64,000 nucleotides of DNA from Bacteroidota bacterium (GCA_947449315.1 CANFRC010000013.1:1-64000), one strand, 5' to 3'. Numbered from the stretch's first letter, positions 40,266 through 49,844 are shown. The notes: generated from the sequence alone by a model not told the origin. Program-made: numbers and translations.

Positions 40266-42077
40266 TTAATCGTTCAGCTTCAGCACAGCCATAAATGCAC
40301 TTTGCGGAATTTCTACACTACCAACAGAACGCATACGTTTCTTACCTTCTTTTTGTTTTTCCAACAATTTACGTTTACGGGAAATATCGCCACCATAACA
40401 TTTTGCAGTCACATCTTTGCGAATTGCTTTGATGGTTTCACGGGCAATGACCTTCGCTCCGATAGCCGCTTGAATAGGGATCTCGAACTGTTGACGCGGA
40501 ATCAACTCTTTTAATTTCTCGCACATCTTTTTACCGAACTCATATGCATTGTCTCTGTGAATCAACGATGATAATGCATCCACAGGTTCTGCATTTAAAA
40601 GAATATCTAGCTTCACCAAGAAACTCTGACGATAATCCAGCGGTTGATAATCGAAAGAAGCATATCCTTTTGATATTGTTTTTAAACGGTCGTAGAAGTC
40701 AAATACAATTTCACCCAATGGCATGTCGAACATTAATTCCACACGGTCGGTGGTTAAATAAATCTGGTTGGTGATGATACCACGTTTGCCGATACACAAA
40801 CTCATGATGTTACCAACGTATTCAGATTTAGTGATGATCTGTGCTTTGATATACGGCTCCTCTACTCGGTCCAATTTGCTTGGGTCAGGAAGATCGGCCG
40901 GATTATTTACAATCATTAATTCGTTTTTGGTACTGTAGGCGTGATACGAAACGTTGGGAACTGTGGTAATCACGGTCATGTTGAATTCACGTTCCAATCG
41001 CTCTTGAACAATTTCCATATGCAACATACCGAGGAATCCACAACGGAATCCAAAGCCCAATGCTGCAGATGATTCCGGTTCCCATGTCAAGGATGCATCA
41101 TTCAATTGTAATTTCTCCATCGAGTAACGCAACTCTTCAAAATCTTCTGTGTCTACGGGATAAATTCCGGCAAACACCATTGGTTTCACCTCTTCAAATC
41201 CTTGAATCCCGCCTTCACAAGGGTTGTTAACGGTTGTAATGGTATCACCTACTTTTACTTCACGAGCATCTTTAATTCCGGAAATGATATAACCAACATC
41301 CCCTGTTTTTACTTCATTTCTTGGTTCTTGTTTTAATCGTAACACTCCAATCTCATCGGCATTGTATTCTTTTCCTGTGGCGAAAAATTTTACTTTATCA
41401 CCTTTTTTGATGGTGCCATTCACCACTTTAAAGTAGGCGATGATTCCTCTGAATGAATTGTATACCGAATCAAATATCAATGCTTGAAGCGGACCTGTTG
41501 TATCACCTTTCGGAGCAGGAACTCGTTCGACAATGGCCGCTAAAATGTCGTGCACACCCATCCCGGTTTTTCCCGAAGCAGCCAGAATATCTTCTCTTTT
41601 GCAACCTAACAATTCAACGATTTGATCTTTTACTAGTTCCGGTTCTGCACTAGGTAAGTCAATTTTATTTAAGATAGGAATGATTTCCAGATCGTTTCCT
41701 AGAGCAAGATATAAGTTAGAGATTGTTTGCGCCTGAATTCCTTGGGCAGCATCCACAATAAGCAATGCGCCTTCGCAAGCAGCAATAGAACGGGAAACTT
41801 CATACGAGAAATCAACGTGACCGGGAGTATCAATTAAATTTAAAACATACCTGCCTGCCGGACAGGCAGGCTTTTTGCCATCATAATTATAATCCATTTG
41901 AATAGCATGACTTTTAATAGTGATCCCTCGCTCTTTCTCCAAATCCATATCATCGAGTACTTGTGCTTGCATGTCGCGTTTATTGATGGTGTTGGTATAT
42001 TCCAATAAACGATCGGCAAGGGTACTTTTCCCATGATCAATGTGGGCAATGATGCAAAAATTTCTAATATTCTCCAT
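40266..42077 (-). CDS. lepA: Elongation factor 4 (LepA), carrying an in-frame 7-aa palindrome-encoded insertion
   Basis: [33 protein letters not shown]-like motif, [32 protein letters not shown], ending AVLKLND. Confidence 0.97.
   Translation of the reverse strand: MENIRNFCIIAHIDHGKSTLADRLLEYTNTINKRDMQAQVLDDMDLEKERGITIKSHAIQMDYNYDGKKPACPAGRYVLNLIDTPGHVDFSYEVSRSIAACEGALLIVDAAQGIQAQTISNLYLALGNDLEIIPILNKIDLPSAEPELVKDQIVELLGCKREDILAASGKTGMGVHDILAAIVERVPAPKGDTTGPLQALIFDSVYNSFRGIIAYFKVVNGTIKKGDKVKFFATGKEYNADEIGVLRLKQEPRNEVKTGDVGYIISGIKDAREVKVGDTITTVNNPCEGGIQGFEEVKPMVFAGIYPVDTEDFEELRYSMEKLQLNDASLTWEPESSAALGFGFRCGFLGMLHMEIVQERLEREFNMTVITTVPNVSYHAYSTKNELMIVNNPADLPDPSKLDRVEEPYIKAQIITKSEYVGNIMSLCIGKRGIITNQIYLTTDRVELMFDMPLGEIVFDFYDRLKTISKGYASFDYQPLDYRQSFLVKLDILLNAEPVDALSSLIHRDNAYEFGKKMCEKLKELIPRQQFEIPIQAAIGAKVIARETIKAIRKDVTAKCYGGDISRKRKLLEKQKEGKKRMRSVGSVEIPQSAFMAVLKLND
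41850..41870. repeat. GC-rich palindromic unit inserted in frame in lepA
   Basis: CCTGCCTG-CCGGA-CAGGCAGG (21 nt, 8-bp perfect arms) = codons 70-76 (PACPAGR). Confidence 0.85.
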
Positions 42078-42200
42078 TTCTATTATTTCGTCTTAAGGAG
42101 TGCGAATTTACTAAAATCTTGCGAATTAATTACTAAAAATCCCCTACACCTTATTTTTAAAGGCGTATTGTATTGAAGGGTATTTGCAGATAATATATAA

Positions 42201-42232
42201 TTTGGATATTAACCCTTCATGCCGTTACTTTG
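42201..42232 (+). promoter_or_regulatory. Candidate Bacteroidota-type promoter for metF
   Basis: TTTG (42201-42204), N20, TTACTTTG (42225-42232); the -7 box is imperfect. Confidence 0.4.
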
Positions 42233-42284
42233 CACCCGCATTTAATATAAACTTGTCGGCAGATAGATCTGCAATTACACCATT

Positions 42285-43238
42285 ATGAAGGTCATTGATC
42301 ACATCAAACAGGCAAAATCTACTTTATTTTCTATCGAGATTTTACCTCCCTTAAAAGGAAAAAGCATTCAATCTATTTTTGACGGTATCGATCCTTTGAT
42401 GGAATTCAAACCATCGTTTGTGGATGTTACGTATCACAGAGAAGAATATGTTTATAAAAAACGCGAAGGCGGATATTTGGAAAAAGTAAGTATCCGAAAA
42501 CGTCCGGGTACTGTTGGTATCTGTGCTGCCATCATCAATAAATATCATGTGGATACTGTTCCTCATATTATTTGTGGTGGTTTCAGTAAAGAGGAAACAG
42601 AGAATGCGTTGATTGATCTTCAGTTTTTAGGGATTGATAATGTACTGGCATTAAGAGGAGATTCTATTAAAAGCGAACCGGAATTTGTTCCAGAGCCGAA
42701 CGGACATGCTTATGCCATTGATCTTGTAAAGCAAATAGGAAGCATGAACAAAGGGAAATACATAGAGGATGATTTGGCAGATGTTGCACCGACCAACTTT
42801 TGTATTGGTGTGGCTGGCTATCCTGAAAAACATTTTGAAGCACCCAATATGATCTCGGATATGAAACATCTGAAAGCAAAGATCGATGCAGGTGCTGAAT
42901 ATATTGTTACACAAATGTTCTTTGATAATGCGCAATATTTCGACTATGTAAAAAAATGTGAGGACATGGGCATTCATGTTCCTATTATTCCAGGATTGAA
43001 AATCATCACCACAAAAAAACAAGCGATCATTTTACCGAAGATATTTAAGATTGATGTTCCTCAACCTTTGTTGGAACAGATTGAAAAATGTAAAACAGAT
43101 GCTGAAGTAAAAGAGGTGGGTATTGAATGGTGCATCAATCAATCGAAAGAATTGATCAAACACAAAGTTCCATGTTTACATTATTATACCATGGGTACTT
43201 CTGAAGTGACGAGAAGAGTTGCCAGTAAAGTGTTTTAA
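42285..43238 (+). CDS. metF: Methylenetetrahydrofolate reductase
   Basis: FSIEILPPLKG, FVDVTYHREE, LALRGDSIKSEPEF, IVTQMFFDNAQYFDYV, PIIPGLKIITTKKQ. Confidence 0.95.
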   Translation: MKVIDHIKQAKSTLFSIEILPPLKGKSIQSIFDGIDPLMEFKPSFVDVTYHREEYVYKKREGGYLEKVSIRKRPGTVGICAAIINKYHVDTVPHIICGGFSKEETENALIDLQFLGIDNVLALRGDSIKSEPEFVPEPNGHAYAIDLVKQIGSMNKGKYIEDDLADVAPTNFCIGVAGYPEKHFEAPNMISDMKHLKAKIDAGAEYIVTQMFFDNAQYFDYVKKCEDMGIHVPIIPGLKIITTKKQAIILPKIFKIDVPQPLLEQIEKCKTDAEVKEVGIEWCINQSKELIKHKVPCLHYYTMGTSEVTRRVASKVF

Positions 43239-43252
43239 ACACATCAAACCGA

Positions 43253-43397
43253 TTTTTAACCACATAGATTCATAGGTTAGGATAGGTAAAAGTAAGCATA
43301 GAAACACATAGCCCTGAACCGTTTTAACGATTCAGGGCTATGTGTTTCTAAAATCTTCTTCTTTAGCTTTCTATGTTCCTATGTGGTTAAATTTTTT
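43253..43397. repeat. Nested long palindromic intergenic element
   Basis: Outer arms TTTAACCACATAGATTCATAG / CTATGTTCCTATGTGGTTAAA; inner perfect 20-bp stem TAGAAACACATAGCCCTGAA / TTCAGGGCTATGTGTTTCTA. Confidence 0.85.
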
Positions 43398-43413
43398 ATT
43401 AATCAGTTTCTAA

Positions 43414-45081
43414 TTAGTCAGTTTCTACAATTCGTTTTGTATATACTTTACCATCAATAGTAACAGCCACTAAATAAATTCCTTTTGAATAGCCTTGTTT
43501 CTTAGCATTGAAATCAAAAGAATGATTGCCATTTTCTTGCAATTCATTGTCAGCAATTGTTTGAATTTTGTTTCCAAGAACATCATATACTGCAACCGAA
43601 ACGGTAGTTTTGTTTTTCAACTGATAAGAGATCTGTGTGTTATCACTGTATGGATTAGGGAATGCATTCAAATCAATTGAATTGTTGTTGTTGTATTCAG
43701 AAATGCCTGCCGTTGGTATTGGTGAACCCAATGTATACTGAACAAAATACAACATCATTTCATCATTTGTGGTCAATCCAAAAAATACAGGCGCTGTTCC
43801 GTAATTGTTAAATGTAGCTTTTTGAATTAACCCGTTTCTTGGATTCACGGATAAGAAAGGAGAAAAATATTCTACAGGAGGATGTTCCCATTCATAAAAC
43901 CCTTGATTGACATTGTTCACATAATCCATCCATCCTTCAAAAACTTGTGTTCCTGTTGTACCGCCTGGATTTCTTAAAAAGATATCGAAGTCTGTTCCAT
44001 ATTTATGTGTGTGTGATGATAGCATCCATATATTCCACATGTTAGGAGCGCTTGCATTAAAATCTGCTTTTGTAAATGTATGATCTACACCATCGTTATT
44101 AATAAAGATACTGGTGTTGGAAATTAGATCGCAATACATAATTGCTGCTGCTGTATGTTTTGGTTGCGTGTAGACATTGAAATACAATTCGGTCGCTTCT
44201 ACAGAATCATGGTTGGAATTAAAAAGATGATGGTTCAGATCTAATACTGTTCCTGTTTCCCATTGATAAGCTGTTCCGAGAGGAAGGGAATCATTTCTGG
44301 AGGTTTGGTAAGCACTAACTAATACATTATATCCGGTAGAGGAACCTGCTCCTGTTGTAGGATTCTGAATACGCATCCCGTCAGCAAACATACTTGCTGC
44401 ACCAGGAAGTAATTTGTAAATAATAAAATGATGTGATGCATTTGCAAGAAAAAGTTCAATACGGTTTACTTCAACAGTATCTGGTAATTTCAGATCATAT
44501 TTTAAAAAATATTCCATCTCAGATGCTGTGTCAGAAAATATTTTTCCAAGGTGAACTTGGTATGAACCAAGGTCAGTTGGCAATGGATGTGCAACAGGCA
44601 CTGCATCATAACCATGACCACTATAGTATCTGCTAATCATATTTGTGTCAACTACAGTTCCTGTTTGAGGAGCTCCTTTTAATACCCATTGACGAATCAA
44701 TTCAATTTCTTTGATGGTTAACGCTGGACCTGCTTGTGGACAAGCTAATCCTTCTGATGCAACAATGCCATTGTCGGCATCAATTCCATTTTGACATTTA
44801 CGCAATAAGAAACTACGGTGCGGATTTCCGGGCTCAATCAATTTATCGCCTTTTGCTAATGCTGCTGCATTTGCAGGATTTGCATTGACAATGCTTGTAT
44901 AAACAGTTGCCGAAGTGGCTGCAAGGTTTAATCCTCCAGCAGGACTTATTGCACCATGGCAAGAGGTACAGTTTGCCTGAAAAATAGAATAAACTGCAGC
45001 ATAAGTAGTTTGCGCATAATTAATTGATGTACTCAAAATAAACATCAATAAAATAATGGTAGATCTAGTAGTTTTTGTCAT
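43414..45081 (-). CDS. Secreted c-type heme (CxxCH) protein with copper type II monooxygenase-like region and T9SS type A sorting domain
   Basis: IFQANCTSCHGAISPAGGLNL; NASHHFIIYK, LDLNHHLFNSNHD, SSHTHKYGTDFDIF, TTNDEMMLYFVQY; CTD LNAFPNPYSDNTQISYQLKNKTTVSVAVYDVLGNKI. Confidence 0.75.
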   Translation of the reverse strand: MTKTTRSTIILLMFILSTSINYAQTTYAAVYSIFQANCTSCHGAISPAGGLNLAATSATVYTSIVNANPANAAALAKGDKLIEPGNPHRSFLLRKCQNGIDADNGIVASEGLACPQAGPALTIKEIELIRQWVLKGAPQTGTVVDTNMISRYYSGHGYDAVPVAHPLPTDLGSYQVHLGKIFSDTASEMEYFLKYDLKLPDTVEVNRIELFLANASHHFIIYKLLPGAASMFADGMRIQNPTTGAGSSTGYNVLVSAYQTSRNDSLPLGTAYQWETGTVLDLNHHLFNSNHDSVEATELYFNVYTQPKHTAAAIMYCDLISNTSIFINNDGVDHTFTKADFNASAPNMWNIWMLSSHTHKYGTDFDIFLRNPGGTTGTQVFEGWMDYVNNVNQGFYEWEHPPVEYFSPFLSVNPRNGLIQKATFNNYGTAPVFFGLTTNDEMMLYFVQYTLGSPIPTAGISEYNNNNSIDLNAFPNPYSDNTQISYQLKNKTTVSVAVYDVLGNKIQTIADNELQENGNHSFDFNAKKQGYSKGIYLVAVTIDGKVYTKRIVETD

Positions 45082-45192
45082 GTTTTATTTTTTTAAATAA
45101 TATAGCGTGTTTTATTCAAATGATATTTATAGCTAATGTAAGAAAATTTGCCAACTGGCAAACAAAATAATTTAGCAATTGACGAAGGGGGA

Positions 45193-45783
45193 TTAAGCGT
45201 TTCTATGCATCAGTTTGCTGATGTACTTTCCTAGGATATCAAATTCCAGATTTACGATTGTTCCTTGTTTGATGGATGAAAAATTGGTATGCTCGAACGT
45301 ATAGGGGATAATACATACTGAGAAGGAATTGGCAGTAGAATAAACAACTGTTAAACTAACTCCATTCACACAAATAGAACCTTTTTCTACCGTTACATTA
45401 TTCTTTGATGAATCATATTCAAATCCAAACAGCCAACTGCCGTTTGTCTCCTCCACTTTATTGCAAACCGCTGTTTGATCCACATGTCCTTGAACAATAT
45501 GTCCGTCAATTCGGTCACCCAATCTCATGCAGCGCTCCAGATTAATATTGTCGCCTACCTTCAGTAATCCTAAATTTGTTTTTTGGAGTGTCTCGTCAAT
45601 AGCCGTAACGGTGTAATTATCATTCATAATATCCACCACTGTTAAGCATACGCCATTATGAGCAATGCTTTGGTCAATTTTTAATTCAGAGGTGAAGGGA
45701 GATCTGACAGTGATATGCAGATTGCTTTGTTCTTTATTTATGGAAACAACTTTTCCTGATTCTTCTATAATTCCTGAAAACAT
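45193..45783 (-). CDS. ribE: Riboflavin synthase alpha subunit
   Basis: MFSGIIEESGKVVSI, HNGVCLTVVDI, GDRIDGHIVQGHVDQTA, KGSICVNGVSLTV. Confidence 0.96.
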   Translation of the reverse strand: MFSGIIEESGKVVSINKEQSNLHITVRSPFTSELKIDQSIAHNGVCLTVVDIMNDNYTVTAIDETLQKTNLGLLKVGDNINLERCMRLGDRIDGHIVQGHVDQTAVCNKVEETNGSWLFGFEYDSSKNNVTVEKGSICVNGVSLTVVYSTANSFSVCIIPYTFEHTNFSSIKQGTIVNLEFDILGKYISKLMHRNA

Positions 45784-45784
45784 A

Positions 45785-48520
45785 TTAACGGGTCGGCTTT
45801 GTTTTATCTTGTATCAATTGCACAAATCCTTTTATGATACGTGGTTTTATTCCATCAACGCGAATTTCATTGACGGTACATACATAGAAGTAAGTCCCAT
45901 CCGTACACATTTTTTTTGTTTCTTGATTTTTACCATCCCATAATACATCCGGGTTTTTGGTCTCAAACATTTCTAACCCCCAACGGTCATATATTTTAAT
46001 GTCGACATCTTTTACAAAACGATAGTTTGGAAGTGGCGTAAACAGATCGTTTTGACCATCACCATTTGGCGTAAATACATTTGGTAATTCATAAGAAGGA
46101 CAGTTATCTATACATATTTTATTCAAGATTGGACTTTCATTTGGGTTTAAGGCAGAGTCGACTGCTGTTACAGCATAACAACCTGCTACAGAAGGGATCA
46201 TTCCTTCAAACAAATAATTATGAATGTAGGTTGTAATACTCAAATTGGTTGATGTATAAATAATCTGCAGAGGATCGTTTACGCTTGGTGCAAAATAAAT
46301 AGTATACTGAACAGCATCGTTGCAACAATACGTATTCGGGTTGGTCCAGCTGATAACGTTTTGAAGATCGTCACAACTTGTTGTAACATCAAAATTAGGT
46401 TGACATGGTGGAATAAGGTCTACCGGTGAGTCACATTTTACTTCTGAGAAATTTCGCAGCGGTGACGGTAAAGAAGTGTCGGAATATTCACCAATGCTCA
46501 ATACGCGGTAGCAATAGTTCACTTCGTTTACTAAATTGCTGTCAATATAATTCTGATTTGTGGTGCTATCAATAAATGTAAATGTGCCGGGAGATGATGT
46601 TGCACCGCGGTAGATCTTGTACATGTAATTCACCCAAGGAACATATTGTTGCCAGGAGAGATTAATTTTTTTATCGCCTGGCGTTGTGGTGAGTAATACC
46701 GAAGAGGCCGTATTGGTGGATCCTTTGAATATACCATTCGAATAAAAATCAACTCGGTAAGTATATGGATTTGTATCCGTTATCAGCGCACTGCTGATAT
46801 AGCCTGTATCTGTCATTTTCCAGAAAGCAGGATAGGTATAAGTCGTGATCTCTGAAAAAGAACTAGCAGGAGGGTTGAAACCTACTGCGCGCATCAAATG
46901 GTATTCGTATGGTGGCGGATTAGCAATTGTATCCAGGTCGGTTGTTGTGCCGATTGGTTTTACCCAATGTGTCCAAATAGAATCATTTGTCCCTGTGCTA
47001 ATAACACTAACGTTTGTAATGATAGGCACATCTCGCACTAATCGTGCACAGACATGCTGCGAAGCAATACTTTGCGAACCGTCATTGTAATAGGCAACCA
47101 CGATATACGAATAATCAATCCCATTTGTCAAACCTGCCCCACCATTGTTATCGGTAAAGCTAAGGGGGGAAGCATTGTAATTCGTGGTTCCGATGAAGGA
47201 ATATCCTGTATAACTCGGAACGCCTGTTTCACAGGCACTTGGTATCCAAGGGTCGCAGGAGTTTTTACGATAGATGTAATATTTTTTTAATGGATTTGTT
47301 CCAGTAGAATCGCAAAAAGGGTGGTTCCAATTCAAGATGATACTTGCACCGCTTGGTGTTGCTGTTAATCCTGTTGGTGCCGGCGCAATCACTCTAATAA
47401 ATACAGATTCAAAATTTACCAATGTTGTGCCCGGGTCACTGTCTGCAGCTTTAAATGCCACCAAATATGGCAATAACCGAACTTCCTGACATCCTGGTGC
47501 CCAATGGAAACTTCCTGTTGCGGTGCTTGGACTTCCCGGAGTGGTGACAGATGAAAAGGTAGCGGCAGGGGTAAGAGTAAACGGACCACCTGAAGCTGTT
47601 AAGATGATGGCATTCGTTTCCGTATCGGTTGCATTCACATTAAAATCCAAATTGGTGCCTGCAACAACGCAGGTGTCGTTGATGTTATTGATTTGGGGCG
47701 GGTTGTTAGCACAGGAGCCAACAGTTATCTGCATATCACGCAAGATAGAACCAATGTAATATCTTGTTTTAGTAAGAGGTATCAATCGGTATTCTTTGAT
47801 CAAGATCGCTACATTGTATTGGCAGATCGAAGGAGGGGAGCACCAGACAAGATCTCCCGTGTTCGGATCGATACTAGCAGCCGACATGTTTGGCGGATAG
47901 GTCCATCCCGGAATAGGCGAACCAAACGCATAACAAGAACTCAAGCTGTAATACAAACTGTCTCCGTTATCGTCGTATGCACTTGGGTTGTGTTCAAAGC
48001 AAACCCCCACACAGGCATCGTCAATAGGAGGATTCAGTAAAACAGGAGAATCGTTATGTCCTAAGAAAGGTGAAATAATCAATTCAGAGCGAAGAAAAAA
48101 GGATTGATCAACAGAGCCGGGAATATTACAGATATCACTATTTCTGTTTTGATCTTCCATGGTAATGATGAAATTCCCTGGGCCCGCATAATTGTGATCT
48201 ACCTGATATATATTTAATCGGGTGGCTATGGCTGTTGGAATCATCACCCCTTCACCTGTGGAACAGGCAGTGGTAGAAATGCCATTAACTCTAGGAGCAA
48301 CAGCCGTATCTCCGTCTCCGAAATGAACAGATAACTCACACCTGTCAGTACTGCTGGAACCAGTCCATTTGGTGTAGGTAGTAACTGTAATTCTATATTT
48401 GTAAGGATGTGATGCGTCTCCGATATATTTATAACTGATTTCTCCAGCACGGTTGTGTGTTGCATATCCATTGGCTAAACCAACAAACAAGATGAATAAA
48501 GAAAGGAGAATTTTTTTCAT
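45785..48520 (-). CDS. Large surface protein with ATHNRAGEISYKY domain, FN3-like regions and T9SS type B sorting domain
   Basis: Signal peptide; ATHNRAGEISYKYIGDASHPYKYRITVTTYTKWTG; CTD LPNVFTPNGDGQNDLFTPLPNY...IYDRWGLEMFET...LWDGKNQET. Confidence 0.92.
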   Translation of the reverse strand: MKKILLSLFILFVGLANGYATHNRAGEISYKYIGDASHPYKYRITVTTYTKWTGSSSTDRCELSVHFGDGDTAVAPRVNGISTTACSTGEGVMIPTAIATRLNIYQVDHNYAGPGNFIITMEDQNRNSDICNIPGSVDQSFFLRSELIISPFLGHNDSPVLLNPPIDDACVGVCFEHNPSAYDDNGDSLYYSLSSCYAFGSPIPGWTYPPNMSAASIDPNTGDLVWCSPPSICQYNVAILIKEYRLIPLTKTRYYIGSILRDMQITVGSCANNPPQINNINDTCVVAGTNLDFNVNATDTETNAIILTASGGPFTLTPAATFSSVTTPGSPSTATGSFHWAPGCQEVRLLPYLVAFKAADSDPGTTLVNFESVFIRVIAPAPTGLTATPSGASIILNWNHPFCDSTGTNPLKKYYIYRKNSCDPWIPSACETGVPSYTGYSFIGTTNYNASPLSFTDNNGGAGLTNGIDYSYIVVAYYNDGSQSIASQHVCARLVRDVPIITNVSVISTGTNDSIWTHWVKPIGTTTDLDTIANPPPYEYHLMRAVGFNPPASSFSEITTYTYPAFWKMTDTGYISSALITDTNPYTYRVDFYSNGIFKGSTNTASSVLLTTTPGDKKINLSWQQYVPWVNYMYKIYRGATSSPGTFTFIDSTTNQNYIDSNLVNEVNYCYRVLSIGEYSDTSLPSPLRNFSEVKCDSPVDLIPPCQPNFDVTTSCDDLQNVISWTNPNTYCCNDAVQYTIYFAPSVNDPLQIIYTSTNLSITTYIHNYLFEGMIPSVAGCYAVTAVDSALNPNESPILNKICIDNCPSYELPNVFTPNGDGQNDLFTPLPNYRFVKDVDIKIYDRWGLEMFETKNPDVLWDGKNQETKKMCTDGTYFYVCTVNEIRVDGIKPRIIKGFVQLIQDKTKPTR

Positions 48521-48559
48521 TAAAAAAGATTACAAAAATAGAACTCTAAATTACAAAAT

Positions 48560-49645
48560 TTATTTCACAGAAGCGCCTAAAACAATAAATTTTCCTTGTT
48601 TAACGGTTTTTCCAGAGGAGTGAATGCTGTAAAAATACATCCCTGATTTTAGCTCCGTAAGGATAGCCGTTTTAGTAAATTCAATCTCTTTTATCATCTG
48701 CCCTAAAGAATTACTGATCTGCACCGAATAGTTTTTGTTTTCAGGGTTATCAGCAACGCAAAAATTGACAAGATCTGTTGCAGGATTTGGAAACACATCG
48801 ATCGAAATCGTTTCATTTTTGCTTTCTGAGATGCCGCTGGACAGGTTGTTTGGTCTGTTCCATCCATCTTGCATGGTGCTGCCCATATAATAAAAAGTGC
48901 CTCCTATTTCTCTCCACTCCGTTATTCTGATATCAAAGGTGTATTCGCAAATCAACATAGGCGTGTCCCATTTAATAATTCCAAAGCTATGATCTATACT
49001 GAATGAGGTGCTTGCTGCTGGATAAGTATAGCTCGGGATGTCCATTCCAAATCCCATTGCAGGAACCAGATCAAAATACATAGCATCTCCGTCTGCTTCT
49101 GTAACCATTGGGTTGTAGTATTGAATGATCCCGATAGAATCTGAAATGATAGGAATTTTTGTGTAAATAGGTCCGTTATTATTTCCTAAAAAAGGATTGA
49201 TTATTAATTCTGCTTGCAAATAAAAAGATTGGTCTCCAGAGGATGCAATATTGCAAATTCCTGAATTTCTGTTTTGGTCTTCCACAGAAATAAAATAATA
49301 GCCATTCCCCGGAAAATCATGATCTGTTTCATAGATATTTTGTCGGATGTCTGATAAAACCATCACCCCATCATGTGCGGAAGGGCAGTTTACAGAAGGT
49401 CCGTTTACTCTTGGAACAAGAGCGGTATCTCCATCACCGAATTTAAAAATTAATTCACATCTGTCAGTGCTGACCGATCCGACCCATTGGGTGTAGGTTT
49501 TAACCGTGACACGGTATCTGTAGGGATGCGAAATATCTCCCACGTATTTATAAGTAATATCGCCACCTCGGTTGTGTGTTGCATAAACATTTGTTAATCC
49601 AATAAACATGATCAACAAGGAAAGAATCAGCTTTTTCATTTTCAA
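48560..49645 (-). CDS. Surface protein paralogous to the N-terminal domain of 45785..48520, with T9SS type A sorting domain
   Basis: ATHNRGGDITYKYVGDISHPYRYRVTVKTYTQWVGSVSTDRCEL; CTD IDVFPNPATDLVNFCVADN...GMYFYSIHSSGKTVKQGKFIVLG. Confidence 0.9.
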   Translation of the reverse strand: MKMKKLILSLLIMFIGLTNVYATHNRGGDITYKYVGDISHPYRYRVTVKTYTQWVGSVSTDRCELIFKFGDGDTALVPRVNGPSVNCPSAHDGVMVLSDIRQNIYETDHDFPGNGYYFISVEDQNRNSGICNIASSGDQSFYLQAELIINPFLGNNNGPIYTKIPIISDSIGIIQYYNPMVTEADGDAMYFDLVPAMGFGMDIPSYTYPAASTSFSIDHSFGIIKWDTPMLICEYTFDIRITEWREIGGTFYYMGSTMQDGWNRPNNLSSGISESKNETISIDVFPNPATDLVNFCVADNPENKNYSVQISNSLGQMIKEIEFTKTAILTELKSGMYFYSIHSSGKTVKQGKFIVLGASVK

Positions 49646-49762
49646 TAGTATTTATCGTAAATGTAAAGCCATTAGAAGTACAAAACAAACCAAAATACAG
49701 CAATAATATACATGTCTGTGATGACTTTTGTCACCATGTTTTTAGAAAACCTACATTTTGCC

Positions 49763-49844
49763 GTCATTGCGAGGAACGAAGCAATCTTGCCTATTGATGG
49801 CTACTCTCCTCATTGTGAGAGATTGCTTCATTCCTCTCAACGAC
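49763..49844. repeat. Inverted-repeat (REP/MITE-like) element containing the GTCATTGCGAGGAACGAAGCAATCT arm
   Basis: Left arm GTCATTGCGAGGAACGAAGCAATCT (49763-49787); right arm AGATTGCTTCATTCCTCTCAACGAC (49820-49844) pairs with about 4 mismatches. Confidence 0.8.

Noticed and set aside
42651-43022. 123-aa minus-strand ORF (and the overlapping 42667-42879)
   Set aside because: Antisense shadow of metF; Cys/Phe/His-rich reverse translation without domain features.
47693-48040. 115-aa plus-strand ORF, plus 46845-47290 and 47523-47759
   Set aside because: Antisense shadows of the large surface-protein gene.
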